Shown here: positions 1-10,484 of the stretch, one piece after another
Layout of the letters: every line of letters begins with the position of its first letter
Numbering within the stretch: the stretch's first letter is position 1
NCBI GenBank assembly: GCA_028698875.1
Contig: JAQVVR010000010.1
Coordinates: forward strand, 1 to 37,502
Direction: 5' to 3'
Source: Candidatus Izemoplasmatales bacterium
GTDB lineage: Bacteria; Bacillota_I; Bacilli_A; Izemoplasmatales; Hujiaoplasmataceae
Length of the DNA stretch: 37,502 nt
Position numbers and translations under genes: made by a program
The notes under the pieces: model-generated
Databases searched by the model: none
Told to the model about the DNA's origin: nothing
Seen by the model: the letters and a program-made list of their open reading frames with translations, nothing else

Positions 1-2538
1 AGCGAAGAACAAGCCGCTTTAGCAGTAATGGGACAAGCAGCGGACCTAATCACTTTTACCAATGCCGATGATGTGACAGCCAATTTTGAATTACGCAGCA
101 ATATCGGCGCCGTTACCATTGCTTGGGAAAGCAATAACGAAACAGTAATCAGTATTGCGAACGCAACATCAGTCAATACAGTACAACAAACTGTATATGC
201 TGCTTCAGTCACAATACCAACGCTTGCAGATGCAACGGTAGTGATAACTGGAACATTCTCATATGGTGGATTTACTTACGAAAGAGAATACTCACTAACA
301 GTCAAAGCAGTAGCTTTAGAAATGAGTTACTCCTCGATTGCGGCACTTCATGCCGGCGCAGCTAAAACGGATGTCATTACCATTAGAGGATATGTGTATT
401 CTTTATATCAATATGGATATTTTATCATTGACGCAAGCAATGTTGCCTTAGCTGTTTATTTTAACAGTCCCGACAGCGAACTCTTGGCGGCAGTTGAAAT
501 TGGTGATGAAGTAATTGTGACGGGAACATATGGCTCATACCAAACGTTATATCAACTGTCTAATCCAACAGTACAATTAATAGTCTCACACGGTAATAAC
601 GTTGATGTTGTCAAAACAACATTAGATAACGCGACAGGTTTAACAGCGTTAGATTCCACCGATAAAACAATCCATGGGAAAATCTATACCATTACAGTAA
701 CAGTTACCGCGGTATGGGATACTGTTAACTCAGAATATGATGTATCTTTATACAGTGGTGCTACGAAAATCGCGGAAGTTTACTATCGCTCCAATGTTGA
801 TGCGATTGAAGCATTAGCGGCACTTGACGGACAAGTAGTCACCATTGATGTTTTATATTATTGTCTCCACAGCGTTAATGGCATCTATGTTACCGTAATG
901 GCTTCTGATGCCGATCGAATTGCTGCCGATGCAGCAGCATTAACTTTTGATGATATCATATATTACGAACAGGTTTTACATTTACCAAAGACCGGAGCAT
1001 CCGGTTCCACAATAATTTGGACAGCTGATAATAACACCGCGGTAACAATAGAAACCTTAGCGGATGAATTTAAACTTACCGTGGGAACAACCGATGTCAA
1101 TTTTACTTTAACCGCTAGTTTATCATTAAATGACGAAACCTTAAATAAACCATTCACTGTTAATATTGAACCGCTTGTTATGAACACTTTTGCGGAAGTA
1201 TATACAGTAGCTAGTGGAACGGTTTTGTATCTTGAAGGGATTGTAACGGGCTTCAATGGCACCGACGGAACATTCATCCAAAGTATTGTGGAAGTCGGAC
1301 AAACACCAATCGGTATTTACGTAAATACTTATCTAGATGAAACTCAAGTGGGAAATCAGGTAACCATTAGAGGCACTGTAGGGGTTGTACCCGGGTTGTC
1401 CGAAGATTATCGGTTTATCAATGATGACGCCACCGTTATTGGCAATGATGCAGCCGCCCATACGGTTATCACAAAGGAAGTTACTGGCGCTAACCTTTCA
1501 ACGTTAGCGGTAGAAACGGAAGCGACAGGAACAATACTTAACATCACAAATGTCGAAGTGGCAAAATATGAAGGTGGCTATATTTTCTTCGAAATAGCGA
1601 CCGATATTTACTTGAAAGCTGAATATGTAGAAACCTGGGTTCCTGAAGTATATCTAGCGGGAATGACAATTTCTGAGCTGGAGTTATTTATCTTAAAAGT
1701 CGATGGGGCCAATTTGGTGGCGATTAATCTTGATATAGCAGAATTAAACAACGCGCAAAAATTAATCGTGGATGCCTCATTGTTTGATTTGGAACAAACA
1801 ATCACAAGTGATATTGAAATTCCAACCTTGGAATATTCAACCATCGAATCGGTCACTATATCGGCTGGGTTAACTGACTATGTTACTTATGCCAGCGGCG
1901 TGTTTACAATCACAAGACCCGCAAGTGACGCATCTGATGCGATGGGAACCGTGACAATTACTCTTGAATTAGGTGTTGAAACAAAGAATGTTGTTATTAA
2001 TATCACAGTAACAGCCGCTTCTGAAATCAACATTTCTGATCTTTTCATATCTGAATATGTTGAGGGATCAAGTTATTTCAAATATATAGAAATATATAAC
2101 GGGACGGGCACTACTATTGATTTATCTGAATATAGTTTGGTTTTATATTCCAACGGGGCAACAACGGCAACGACGACAACTCCATTGTCTGGAACACTAG
2201 AATCAGGTCATGTGATTGTTCTTTATAATCCTCAAGCCGCAACGATTCCATCGGGACAATCAATGTCTGTTTCGGCGGTCAATTTCAATGGCGATGATGC
2301 CGTCGAATTAAGGCATAACGATGTGGTAATAGATGCAATTGGACAAGTGGGATATCGGCCGGCATCAGGATACTGGGGTGATGGTACGACAATTTCAACC
2401 CAAGATATGACACTAATTAGAAAGCCAAATGTTACTTCTGGTCGGACGGATTCCTCTTCAATTTTTGATCCAAGTTTGGAATGGATTGCCTATAGCAAAG
2501 ATGACTTAACTCATTTAGGATCTCACACGATTGAATAG
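1..2538 (+). CDS. Secreted multidomain surface protein (Ig-like, OB-fold, lamin-tail), 5' partial
   Basis: The frame is open from base 1, nine codons before the first ATG at 28, so the true start and signal peptide lie outside the window. Counting from that ATG (836 residues), I see an Ig-like beta domain (about 5-92), an OB-fold-like domain (about 96-190), a second OB-like stretch (200-295), another Ig-like domain (300-385), a third OB-like domain (386-480), an Ig-like domain (570-665) and a C-terminal lamin-tail domain (668-836, starting ISDLFISEYVEGSSYFKYIE). Lamin-tail and OB modules are typical of secreted nucleases and other extracellular enzymes of Gram-positive bacteria. No catalytic domain is visible here; if one exists it is upstream. 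There is no sortase motif or C-terminal TM. It converges on a nuclease lipoprotein and shares its terminator. Confidence 0.85.
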   Translation, partial: SEEQAALAVMGQAADLITFTNADDVTANFELRSNIGAVTIAWESNNETVISIANATSVNTVQQTVYAASVTIPTLADATVVITGTFSYGGFTYEREYSLTVKAVALEMSYSSIAALHAGAAKTDVITIRGYVYSLYQYGYFIIDASNVALAVYFNSPDSELLAAVEIGDEVIVTGTYGSYQTLYQLSNPTVQLIVSHGNNVDVVKTTLDNATGLTALDSTDKTIHGKIYTITVTVTAVWDTVNSEYDVSLYSGATKIAEVYYRSNVDAIEALAALDGQVVTIDVLYYCLHSVNGIYVTVMASDADRIAADAAALTFDDIIYYEQVLHLPKTGASGSTIIWTADNNTAVTIETLADEFKLTVGTTDVNFTLTASLSLNDETLNKPFTVNIEPLVMNTFAEVYTVASGTVLYLEGIVTGFNGTDGTFIQSIVEVGQTPIGIYVNTYLDETQVGNQVTIRGTVGVVPGLSEDYRFINDDATVIGNDAAAHTVITKEVTGANLSTLAVETEATGTILNITNVEVAKYEGGYIFFEIATDIYLKAEYVETWVPEVYLAGMTISELELFILKVDGANLVAINLDIAELNNAQKLIVDASLFDLEQTITSDIEIPTLEYSTIESVTISAGLTDYVTYASGVFTITRPASDASDAMGTVTITLELGVETKNVVINITVTAASEINISDLFISEYVEGSSYFKYIEIYNGTGTTIDLSEYSLVLYSNGATTATTTTPLSGTLESGHVIVLYNPQAATIPSGQSMSVSAVNFNGDDAVELRHNDVVIDAIGQVGYRPASGYWGDGTTISTQDMTLIRKPNVTSGRTDSSSIFDPSLEWIAYSKDDLTHLGSHTIE

Positions 2539-2548
2539 TTGACATAAT

Positions 2549-2580
2549 AAAAGCCCTCAAATTTGCTGAGGGCTTTTCAA
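2549..2580. terminator. Bidirectional intrinsic terminator
   Basis: An 11-bp stem (AAAAGCCCTCA 2549-2559 with TGAGGGCTTTT 2567-2577) and a 7-base loop lie between two convergent genes. Both strands end in a T-run, so it can stop transcripts from either side. Confidence 0.88.
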
Positions 2581-2598
2581 TTGCGTTATAATATGTGA

Positions 2599-3619
2599 TT
2601 ACCAAATGAGATCTACGAATGCAGGATAGTCAATGAATGGATTGCGATTGTGTTGATAACTGTAGATTACCTCATTACGATTTCTTTCAAAAGCATCGAC
2701 GGGGTCAAGATCACACCATTGTAGTAAAGTACTCAGTTTTGCCATTTGATATGTAGTTGGGGTGGTATCGACTAAAGTATATTGGGAATACTTTACAACC
2801 ATATATAATAAAATACGGGCAATATCACCGCGGACTTCATTTCGAGGGGCGTAGCTAGCTGAGGTAGTAGTGTTATCAAAGTATTTGTTTCCCCTGCTGG
2901 AATTAACAGAAGGATTAGAGGGTTTTAAGTTTTGTAAATCAGAAGCGGCATTGACGCCTCCGGCACTAACACCGAGCAAAGATTGTGGCCAAATATGCTC
3001 GCGATTCCAAGTTGTACCACCATCCCAAGCGCCACTGACAGAATTGCCAGTATAAAGCAATATTACGTTTCCGTCAATATCAGGATCAGCATCAGAATCA
3101 TCGAGGATATATCGAGCGGCATCATAACTGACACCGACAAATCCATCGTTGATAATATCTCTTAGTGCAAGTAACAAAGCATTACCGGTTAAGCCCGATG
3201 TGCCATCATAATAAGGTGAAGTTATCGGATCAATGATGGCAACATCACCAACGGTAATGGTAAAGGTATCCAAAAGGCCTAAAAAGGATACAGTAACGAC
3301 TTTTGTGCCTTCGGTGGACATATTAACACTGGCAACGGAATATTGCATAGAATTGAGAATAACTTCGTTATCGTTAAAAATAAAGGTTACTACCATTCCA
3401 GAATAATTAAGAATATCGTTAGTTTCGTAAGCGGTTTTTGTCGGGGGGAATAACCGCTAAAGAAGCCGTAATTAAACAATCATCAGGTGTTGTAGTTATA
3501 TCAGCGACTGTGGGGGCGACGGTAGTAGCTTCTGTTGTTGTATAATCACATCCGATGAAGAGAAAAGCGACAAATATTAATAAAGCAGGAATCATTATTT
3601 TTTTCAGTATTGATTTCAT
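2599..3619 (-). pseudogene. Endonuclease I family lipoprotein, broken by a frameshift in a C tract
   Basis: Two minus-strand frames together make one protein. The upstream part (start 3619, MKSILKKIMIPALLIFVAFL... ending LFIGC) is a lipoprotein signal peptide with a lipobox Cys, preceded by an AAAAGGA ribosome site. It runs off frame at six C's (plus-strand G's 3443-3448). With five C's the reading continues without a stop through a Big_3-type Ig-like domain (IPPTKTAYETNDILNYSG) into the 265-residue frame ending at 2599. That frame carries the endonuclease I core: TTWNREHIWPQS with the catalytic His, then SDLQNLKPSNPSVNSSRGN. The family cleaves DNA and RNA with a metal ion; here it would sit on the cell surface for nucleic-acid scavenging. 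The break may be a sequencing error, a dead gene or phase variation. Confidence 0.82.
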
Positions 3620-3651
3620 ATATTTGGCATCCTTTTTTATAATGTGAATAC

Positions 3652-3660
3652 AGTATAGCA
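3652..3660 (-). promoter_or_regulatory. Extended -10 promoter for the endonuclease lipoprotein
   Basis: On the minus strand TGC-TATACT forms an extended -10, about 33 bases before the lipoprotein start. No good -35 is visible. Confidence 0.5.
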
Positions 3661-3740
3661 TATTGATGAGAATATTTCATCTTTTTCCGAAGAAAACTTC
3701 CATATCAAAGCAATAATCAATGGCTAATAATGTGTATTTG

Positions 3741-3749
3741 TGATATAAT
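3741..3749 (+). promoter_or_regulatory. Extended -10 promoter for the tandem DHH genes
   Basis: TGA-TATAAT lies 28 bases before the ATG at 3778. The -35 position (3721-3726, TGGCTA) is poor, so this is an extended -10 type. Confidence 0.6.
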
Positions 3750-3777
3750 ATAATGTTTTGATAACTGTGAGGTCTTT

Positions 3778-4722
3778 ATGAATAATAAAATTAAAAATCT
3801 AATAAAAAAAGCGAAAAAAATAATTATCCTGCGGCATAAAGACCCAGATATTGATGCTCTAGGGTCACAATTTGGATTTTCATGTGCTCTGAAACAAGCC
3901 TATCCGAAAAAAACCATCTTGGCTGTTGGCGACACCAACGCGCTTAATACGCTTCAACCCCTGGATAATGTTTCTCGCGAAGAATACCAAGGAGCGTTAG
4001 TCTTCATATTCGACACGGTTTCCAAACAGATGCTTTTGGGTGATGACTACACCGATGCACAAACCTTAGTATTAGTTGATCATCATTTAAACGAACCCGA
4101 TATTAGATATGATTATTATATCAAGGATGTCACGGCTTCATCATGTTGTGAAATCGTTTTTCAATTATTGACCGATATGAATATCAAAATTCCGCAAATC
4201 GCGGCTAAATACTTATTAATGGGGATTATATCCGACACCGGTCGATATCTATATAATAATGTCAATCCCAAAACATTTTCCGTTTCGGCAAAATTGATGA
4301 AAATCGGGGTTAATCTTCAGGAAATCTATGATGTTATGTACTCAGAATCTTTGGATATGAAGAAGATTAAAGCTTATTTCTTTAATACTGTTCAATATAC
4401 TAAAAATAACGTTGCTTACCGAAAAAATGACGCAGCCTTTCTGAAAGAATTTATGATTGATGTTCACACCGCAAGTCGGGGACTTGTCAACCAAATGGCG
4501 GGAGCGAAAGAAGTCCCAATATGGGCCAACTTTACTTTTGATGACCGCATCGGCAAAATTCTCTGTGAATTACGTGCTCGCTCAATTTCCATTGTCGAAG
4601 TTGCACGGAAATACGGTGGCGGTGGTCATGCACAAGCATGTGGTTGTACCGTTGATACATGGAATGATACTGATAAAGTGCTTGCAGATCTTGATATGAT
4701 AGCGGAGGCTAATCGTGGATAA
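3778..4722 (+). CDS. nrnA: DHH/DHHA1 phosphoesterase, NrnA-like (first of tandem pair)
   Basis: This 314-residue protein has the full DHH family layout. Motif I is HKDPDIDALGS (H20, D24, D26), motif II has FDT around residue 82, the DHH triplet is VLVDHH, motif IV is ISDTGRYLYNN, and the DHHA1 tail holds the substrate-binding glycine motif GGGGHAQACG. NrnA-type enzymes degrade 2-5 nt RNAs to mononucleotides and remove the 3' phosphate of pAp, using Mn2+; they are cytoplasmic. All metal ligands look intact. The gene overlaps the next, related gene by 8 bases, so the two are translated together. Which of the two is the oligoribonuclease and which the pAp phosphatase, or a c-di-AMP/pApA enzyme, cannot be told from sequence. 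Confidence 0.9.
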   Translation: MNNKIKNLIKKAKKIIILRHKDPDIDALGSQFGFSCALKQAYPKKTILAVGDTNALNTLQPLDNVSREEYQGALVFIFDTVSKQMLLGDDYTDAQTLVLVDHHLNEPDIRYDYYIKDVTASSCCEIVFQLLTDMNIKIPQIAAKYLLMGIISDTGRYLYNNVNPKTFSVSAKLMKIGVNLQEIYDVMYSESLDMKKIKAYFFNTVQYTKNNVAYRKNDAAFLKEFMIDVHTASRGLVNQMAGAKEVPIWANFTFDDRIGKILCELRARSISIVEVARKYGGGGHAQACGCTVDTWNDTDKVLADLDMIAEANRG

Positions 4723-5677
4723 AAAATTTATTCTTGAGAAAATTCTCGAATACCCTAAAATAATTATTCATATGCATATGCGTCCCGACGGGGACTGCTA
4801 TGGCGCTGGATTTGGATTAAAATATATTCTTGAAGAATCCTTTCCAAATAAGGCTATTTATATTATCGGTGAAACCGCTGATTACCTAAAATTTGTTGGC
4901 GAAGTTGATACAATAACTGATGATGTCTATCAAGGAGCGTTATCGATTGTTGTCGATACCGCGACCAAAGATCGGGTTGCCGATCAAAGATATGACAAAG
5001 GTGATTATGTCATCAAAATCGATCATCATCTCCCTGTTGACGATTACGGCGATGATCGATATGTAGATATCAGTCGCCCAGCAACCGCGCAAATCATTTT
5101 AGAATTTTATCTAGAGAACACAAATATTCTCAAAATGAATATGAAAGCCGCTAAAGCCTTGTATACGGGTATTGTGACTGACACCGGCCGATTCAAATAC
5201 CGTTCTGTTACCGCCGAAACCTTTCGGGCTGTTGCAAAACTATTAGATTTTGGCCTTGATTTTACTGAAGTTTTAGCGGTTTTAGATATTAAAACCGAAA
5301 ACCAAATGAAATTACAAGGATATGTTTTGCAAAACTTCGAAAAAACAGCCAATGGCGTCGCATATATAAAAATGACGCCGGAAATCATCCAAAAATATCA
5401 AGTTTCGATGGAAGAAGCAACATCATTAGTCAACGAATTGTCCTGTTTGGAAGACTGTCCAGTTTGGATTTTGTTTGCGGAATACGAAAATAATATTGTT
5501 CGTGCTCGGTTACGCTCTAAAGGCCCAGCGATTAACCTGTTAGCCAATCGTCACGGTGGTGGTGGCCACCCCATGGCGTGTGGTGCCAATGTTGGGACCT
5601 GGGCTGATGTCGACAACTTACTAAATGACGCAGACGAACTTGTCAAAAACTATCGCCAAACCCTTAAATCCTTGTGA
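4715..5677 (+). CDS. DHH/DHHA1 phosphoesterase, NrnA-like (second of tandem pair)
   Basis: A 320-residue paralogue of the preceding gene. The start is a GTG at 4715 inside the end of the upstream gene, with GGAGG six bases before it. Motifs: HMRPDGDCYGA (H21, D25, D27), VVDTA, KIDHHLPV, VTDTGRFKYRS and GGGGHPMACGA, so all catalytic metal ligands are kept. The expected activity is cleavage of very short oligonucleotides, linear dinucleotides or pAp in the cytosol. Glycines and spacing in motif I differ from the first copy (PDGDCYGA against PDIDALGS), which suggests the two have different substrates. Its stop codon lies inside the operon's terminator hairpin. Confidence 0.88.
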   Translation: MDKKFILEKILEYPKIIIHMHMRPDGDCYGAGFGLKYILEESFPNKAIYIIGETADYLKFVGEVDTITDDVYQGALSIVVDTATKDRVADQRYDKGDYVIKIDHHLPVDDYGDDRYVDISRPATAQIILEFYLENTNILKMNMKAAKALYTGIVTDTGRFKYRSVTAETFRAVAKLLDFGLDFTEVLAVLDIKTENQMKLQGYVLQNFEKTANGVAYIKMTPEIIQKYQVSMEEATSLVNELSCLEDCPVWILFAEYENNIVRARLRSKGPAINLLANRHGGGGHPMACGANVGTWADVDNLLNDADELVKNYRQTLKSL

Positions 5678-5692
5678 TTCAAGGGTTTTTTT
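5658..5692 (+). terminator. Intrinsic terminator of the DHH operon
   Basis: AAACCCTT (5658-5665) pairs with AAGGGTTT (5681-5688), followed by a T-run. The stop codon 5675-5677 sits in the loop, so the hairpin overlaps the coding end. Confidence 0.75.
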
Positions 5693-5754
5693 ATTTGTTT
5701 AAAAAATAAATCAACGATGAAAGCGTTTTTAACACTGGACTAATCACGATGATT

Positions 5755-5763
5755 TGATATAAT
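5755..5763 (+). promoter_or_regulatory. Extended -10 promoter for the Na/Pi transporter
   Basis: TGA-TATAAT, about 100 bases before the start at 5863; the -35 region (5735-5740) is weak. The resulting leader carries a palindrome at 5795-5810. Confidence 0.6.
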
Positions 5764-5794
5764 AAGGGCGGTTTATGGTAGCGACTAAAATGAT

Positions 5795-5810
5795 AACGGT
5801 TAAAACCGTT
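5795..5810. repeat. Perfect palindrome in the Na/Pi transporter leader
   Basis: AACGGTT-AA-AACCGTT, two 7-base arms around two bases, lies 32 bases after the -10. Its position just downstream of the start point would suit an operator or a short RNA hairpin. No known phosphate-regulator box was recognised. Confidence 0.5.
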
Positions 5811-5862
5811 TGTTCATATGGTTAAGTTGTTAAACGATGATGACGAAGTCTGGAGGAATTGA

Positions 5863-7554
5863 ATGCAGATACTTACATTAGCCATCGATTGGGAAATCAC
5901 GATCTTTAAAGTGCTTGGCGGCATGGGCTTATTTTTGTACGGCATGGATTTGTTAGGAAAATCCCTGAAACGCTTAGCGGGATCAAAACTAAAAATCATA
6001 CTAGAGAAAACGACCAATACACCGCTTAAAGGGATCCTAGTCGGAATTTTGATTACGGGATTATTACAATCATCAAGTGCTGTTTCGGTACTTGTTATTG
6101 GCCTTGTTCGGGCGGGGCTTATGACCTTGCCACAGGCGATAGGCGTTATTTTTGGCGCTAATATAGGAACAACAATCACTTCGGTTTTAATTGGTTTGGA
6201 TATTGGAAAGTATGCGCTTATCATCGTATTTGTAGGCAGCGCTTTAGTGTTTTTTATCCAAAAGAAGAAGATTCAAGAACTGGGAAAAGCCATTCTTGGC
6301 TTTGGGTTATTATTCTTTGGTTTGGAAACGATGGGGGATTCTTTAAAAACTTTAATCGAATTACCAGTAATTCAAAATTTGTTTGCTAGCGTTGGAGAGT
6401 ATCCGATATTAGGCCTATTTACCGGGTTAGGGGTGACCGCCATTATTCAGTCATCATCAGCGACGGTCGGGCTTCTCCAGCAACTTTACGCTACCGGTGG
6501 TGTGCCGTTGATTGGCGGTGTTGCCATTATCTTTGGGTGCAATATTGGGACAACGGTTACCGCTGTTATTGCCTCAATTGGAGCGCCGGTTGCCGCGAAA
6601 CGAACAGCGGCGATTCATATTTTATTCAATACGATAGGCGCCATTATTTTTATGATTTTTCTGACCCCGTTCACGGGGTTGATTCAGTGGCTAGCCGAAC
6701 TAATCTATGGGGCTGATTGGGCAACTAATCGTATGACTATTTCCTTGGCCCACGTTTTATTCAACGTTGGGAATGTTTTTCTCATGTATTGGTTTATTAA
6801 ACAAATGACGTGGTTGGTAATTAAGGCAATTCCTTCGCGTGGGGAAATCCAAGTTGATGAAGTAATTCTTGATAATGCCTTAGTTAAGGAATCACCCGTT
6901 TTAGCTTTGGCAAATGCTAAATTAGCAATCACAAATATGGGCAATGTCTGTAAAGCTATGTTTGAATACACATTTGATTACTCTTTTGAACGTAACGATA
7001 AGAACTTGGAAATGGGCCGACAATGTGAGGAACTTTTAGATACTATTGATTCAAAAGTGCATAACTATTTAGTTAAAATTGGCGCTTGTGAAATTGACGA
7101 ACCGCAGATTCAAGAACTGGCTAAAGATATTGATACCATTTCTGATCTCGAACGCATCGGCGATCATTTAGACAATTTGTTAGATTTCTTCGAAGAACGT
7201 CACGAACAAAAAATGGAATTACATCCGGAAGCGAAAGCGGAATTAACTGAACTGTATGACACCTTACGAAAAACCCTTTATGAATCAATGACGGCTTATC
7301 AAGACCAAAATAAATTAATTGCCACCGAAGTTAATGTTCGTGAAGAAGTTATTGACCGACTTGTTAAACGAAATCGCAAAAATCACATTGGCAGAATCAA
7401 CGATCAGACATGTTCTGAGACTGAAGCGGGGTATTATGTCGATATCCTTTCCAACATGGAACGCATTGGCGATCATTGTAATAATATCGTTCTAAATGTC
7501 TTAAGCGAGTTTTATACTCACGACGAAACTTTCATCACCAAAAAGGATCGCTAA
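5863..7554 (+). CDS. Na/Pi cotransporter family protein with PhoU-like tail
   Basis: The 563-residue protein has the two inverted Na_Pi_cotrans repeats. Each is marked by a QSSSA motif (LLQSSSAVSVLV near residue 70 and IIQSSSATVGLL near 195) and by the sequences GANIGTT and GCNIGTT. About eight to nine TM segments span residues 15-330. Residues about 350-550 form a helical PhoU-like domain with two repeated signatures (SDLERIGDHLDNL and SNMERIGDHCNNI). The family imports phosphate with sodium across the plasma membrane, and the PhoU tail is thought to regulate it. Length is normal. The start is preceded by GGAGG eight bases upstream. The gene stands alone with its own promoter; no pst genes are in the window, so this may be the main phosphate route. 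Confidence 0.93.
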   Translation: MQILTLAIDWEITIFKVLGGMGLFLYGMDLLGKSLKRLAGSKLKIILEKTTNTPLKGILVGILITGLLQSSSAVSVLVIGLVRAGLMTLPQAIGVIFGANIGTTITSVLIGLDIGKYALIIVFVGSALVFFIQKKKIQELGKAILGFGLLFFGLETMGDSLKTLIELPVIQNLFASVGEYPILGLFTGLGVTAIIQSSSATVGLLQQLYATGGVPLIGGVAIIFGCNIGTTVTAVIASIGAPVAAKRTAAIHILFNTIGAIIFMIFLTPFTGLIQWLAELIYGADWATNRMTISLAHVLFNVGNVFLMYWFIKQMTWLVIKAIPSRGEIQVDEVILDNALVKESPVLALANAKLAITNMGNVCKAMFEYTFDYSFERNDKNLEMGRQCEELLDTIDSKVHNYLVKIGACEIDEPQIQELAKDIDTISDLERIGDHLDNLLDFFEERHEQKMELHPEAKAELTELYDTLRKTLYESMTAYQDQNKLIATEVNVREEVIDRLVKRNRKNHIGRINDQTCSETEAGYYVDILSNMERIGDHCNNIVLNVLSEFYTHDETFITKKDR

Positions 7555-7572
7555 AAATTCAAAAAATTGTAC

Positions 7573-7601
7573 TTGTTTTTGTATACAAAGTAATATATAA
7601 T
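7573..7601 (+). promoter_or_regulatory. SigA-like promoter for DUF1934 gene and rpoE
   Basis: -35 TTGTTT (7573-7578), a 17-base spacer and -10 TATAAT (7596-7601), 23 bases before the start codon at 7625. Confidence 0.8.
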
Positions 7602-7624
7602 AATAAAGCATTCACAGGAGATTT

Positions 7625-8011
7625 ATGAAAAACGCTAAAATCGGCTTTTCAATGGCTATCAATGGAACTGAATTCACAGCCTTCGAAGTAGTCGGAACAG
7701 TGGTTTCAAACGGTTTGATTTTCACCGATACAGAAAATAACGACTATCAAATTGATATTATATCACCAACAGTGAGCATTACAAAAACGGGAACAATTAC
7801 TTCTAAAATGGTCTTTCAAAATCAAAGCATCACCACCGGAATTATCCAAATGGCTGATGCTTACATTGATTTGACAATCAAAACACAGAGACTAAAAATC
7901 GCTTTCAATACGATTGACATCATTTACGATTTACTTGATGACGATGTTGTTATTAGTCAACATCATTTGCATTTGTACTGGCAACTAGACACGGAAAGAA
8001 AGGAAAATTAA
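7625..8011 (+). CDS. DUF1934 family protein (YwiB-like)
   Basis: A 128-residue, soluble, beta-rich protein with no signal peptide. The pattern GTITSKMVFQNQ, then a stretch ending IDLTIKTQRL, and finally HHLHLYW matches the DUF1934/YwiB family, small calycin-like beta-barrel proteins of unknown function. The start is ATG with CAGGAG seven bases upstream. It lies four bases before rpoE and shares its promoter. I infer a housekeeping role because it precedes the delta subunit gene, but the function is not known. Family assignment was made by eye from pattern similarity. Confidence 0.65.
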   Translation: MKNAKIGFSMAINGTEFTAFEVVGTVVSNGLIFTDTENNDYQIDIISPTVSITKTGTITSKMVFQNQSITTGIIQMADAYIDLTIKTQRLKIAFNTIDIIYDLLDDDVVISQHHLHLYWQLDTERKEN

Positions 8012-8015
8012 GCAC

Positions 8016-8540
8016 ATGGTTGAATTAAAAAATCTGTCATTGATGGAAGTGGCAGAGCGAATCTTAATTAAAAACAAGCAACCCATGACCTTCATGGAAT
8101 TATTCAAAGCCTTGAGCGAAGCCAAAGAATTGACCGACGAAGAAAAGGCCCGAATCATATCCCAATTTTATGCTGACTTTATTGCCTCAGCACGGTTTAT
8201 CTACATGGGCGATGATATGTGGGATTTAAAGAGTCGTCAATCAATCGATATGTGGGACAAAGATGGCGCCTTCTATCAGGAATTCCCTGAATATGAAGAG
8301 GATATCGCCGAGGAATTAGAAGAGGAAGAGCAAGAAGAAGACGTCGATATCGACCTTGATGAAGAAGATAACGAAGAAGATAATGAAGAAGATAACGACG
8401 AAATCGATGATGATACTATCGTGTATGAAGAAGAAGACGACATCGATGAAGAAAAGGCTGTCATCGATAAACGTGACGAATTCGATGATGATAAATACAA
8501 TGAATACATGGACGATTATGAGGATATGTACGACGAATAA
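8016..8540 (+). CDS. rpoE: DNA-directed RNA polymerase delta subunit
   Basis: Delta is the Firmicutes-specific RNA polymerase subunit that speeds recycling and reduces non-specific binding. Residues 1-90 are the folded HARE-HTH domain (MTFMELFKALSEAKEL, then ARFIYMGDDMWDLKS); from about residue 92 to the end at 174 the chain is almost only Asp and Glu with a few Lys, the disordered acidic tail of this family. The length matches B. subtilis RpoE closely. AAAGGA lies upstream of the ATG. It is cotranscribed with the DUF1934 gene and followed by a strong terminator, with pyrG next, the same rpoE-pyrG neighbourhood as in Bacillus. Confidence 0.95.
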   Translation: MVELKNLSLMEVAERILIKNKQPMTFMELFKALSEAKELTDEEKARIISQFYADFIASARFIYMGDDMWDLKSRQSIDMWDKDGAFYQEFPEYEEDIAEELEEEEQEEDVDIDLDEEDNEEDNEEDNDEIDDDTIVYEEEDDIDEEKAVIDKRDEFDDDKYNEYMDDYEDMYDE

Positions 8541-8560
8541 TTTTTTAAAAACGGTAGATA

Positions 8561-8588
8561 AAAATCGCGATTGAACCCGCGATTTTTT
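8561..8588 (+). terminator. rpoE terminator
   Basis: AAAATCGCG (8561-8569) pairs with CGCGATTTT (8578-8586), 8-base loop, followed by a T-run. Confidence 0.88.
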
Positions 8589-8658
8589 CTTTGCTTATCC
8601 GTTGTTCGATCATGAAAAAAAAGATGAAAACGATCATTGTGTCATTTGGTAAAAACAA

Positions 8659-10373
<1,715 letters not shown>

Positions 10374-10448
10374 CACCCCCAAAAAAAGCACTAGCAGCAA
10401 TCTCAAACAGTCATTTATTGTATTATTATTTATTTTTACTCAGAGATA

Positions 10449-10457
10449 TGCTATAAT
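10449..10457 (+). promoter_or_regulatory. Extended -10 promoter for tldD-tldE
   Basis: TGC-TATAAT, 27 bases before the tldD start; the -35 position reads TTTATT (10429-10434). Confidence 0.65.
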
Positions 10458-10484
10458 TTTGTACATATGTTAGGAGGATAAAAC

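Noticed and set aside
8276-8509. Minus-strand serine-rich open frame
   Set aside because: It is the antisense shadow of the acidic Asp/Glu tail of RpoE; its composition follows directly from GAA/GAT codons.
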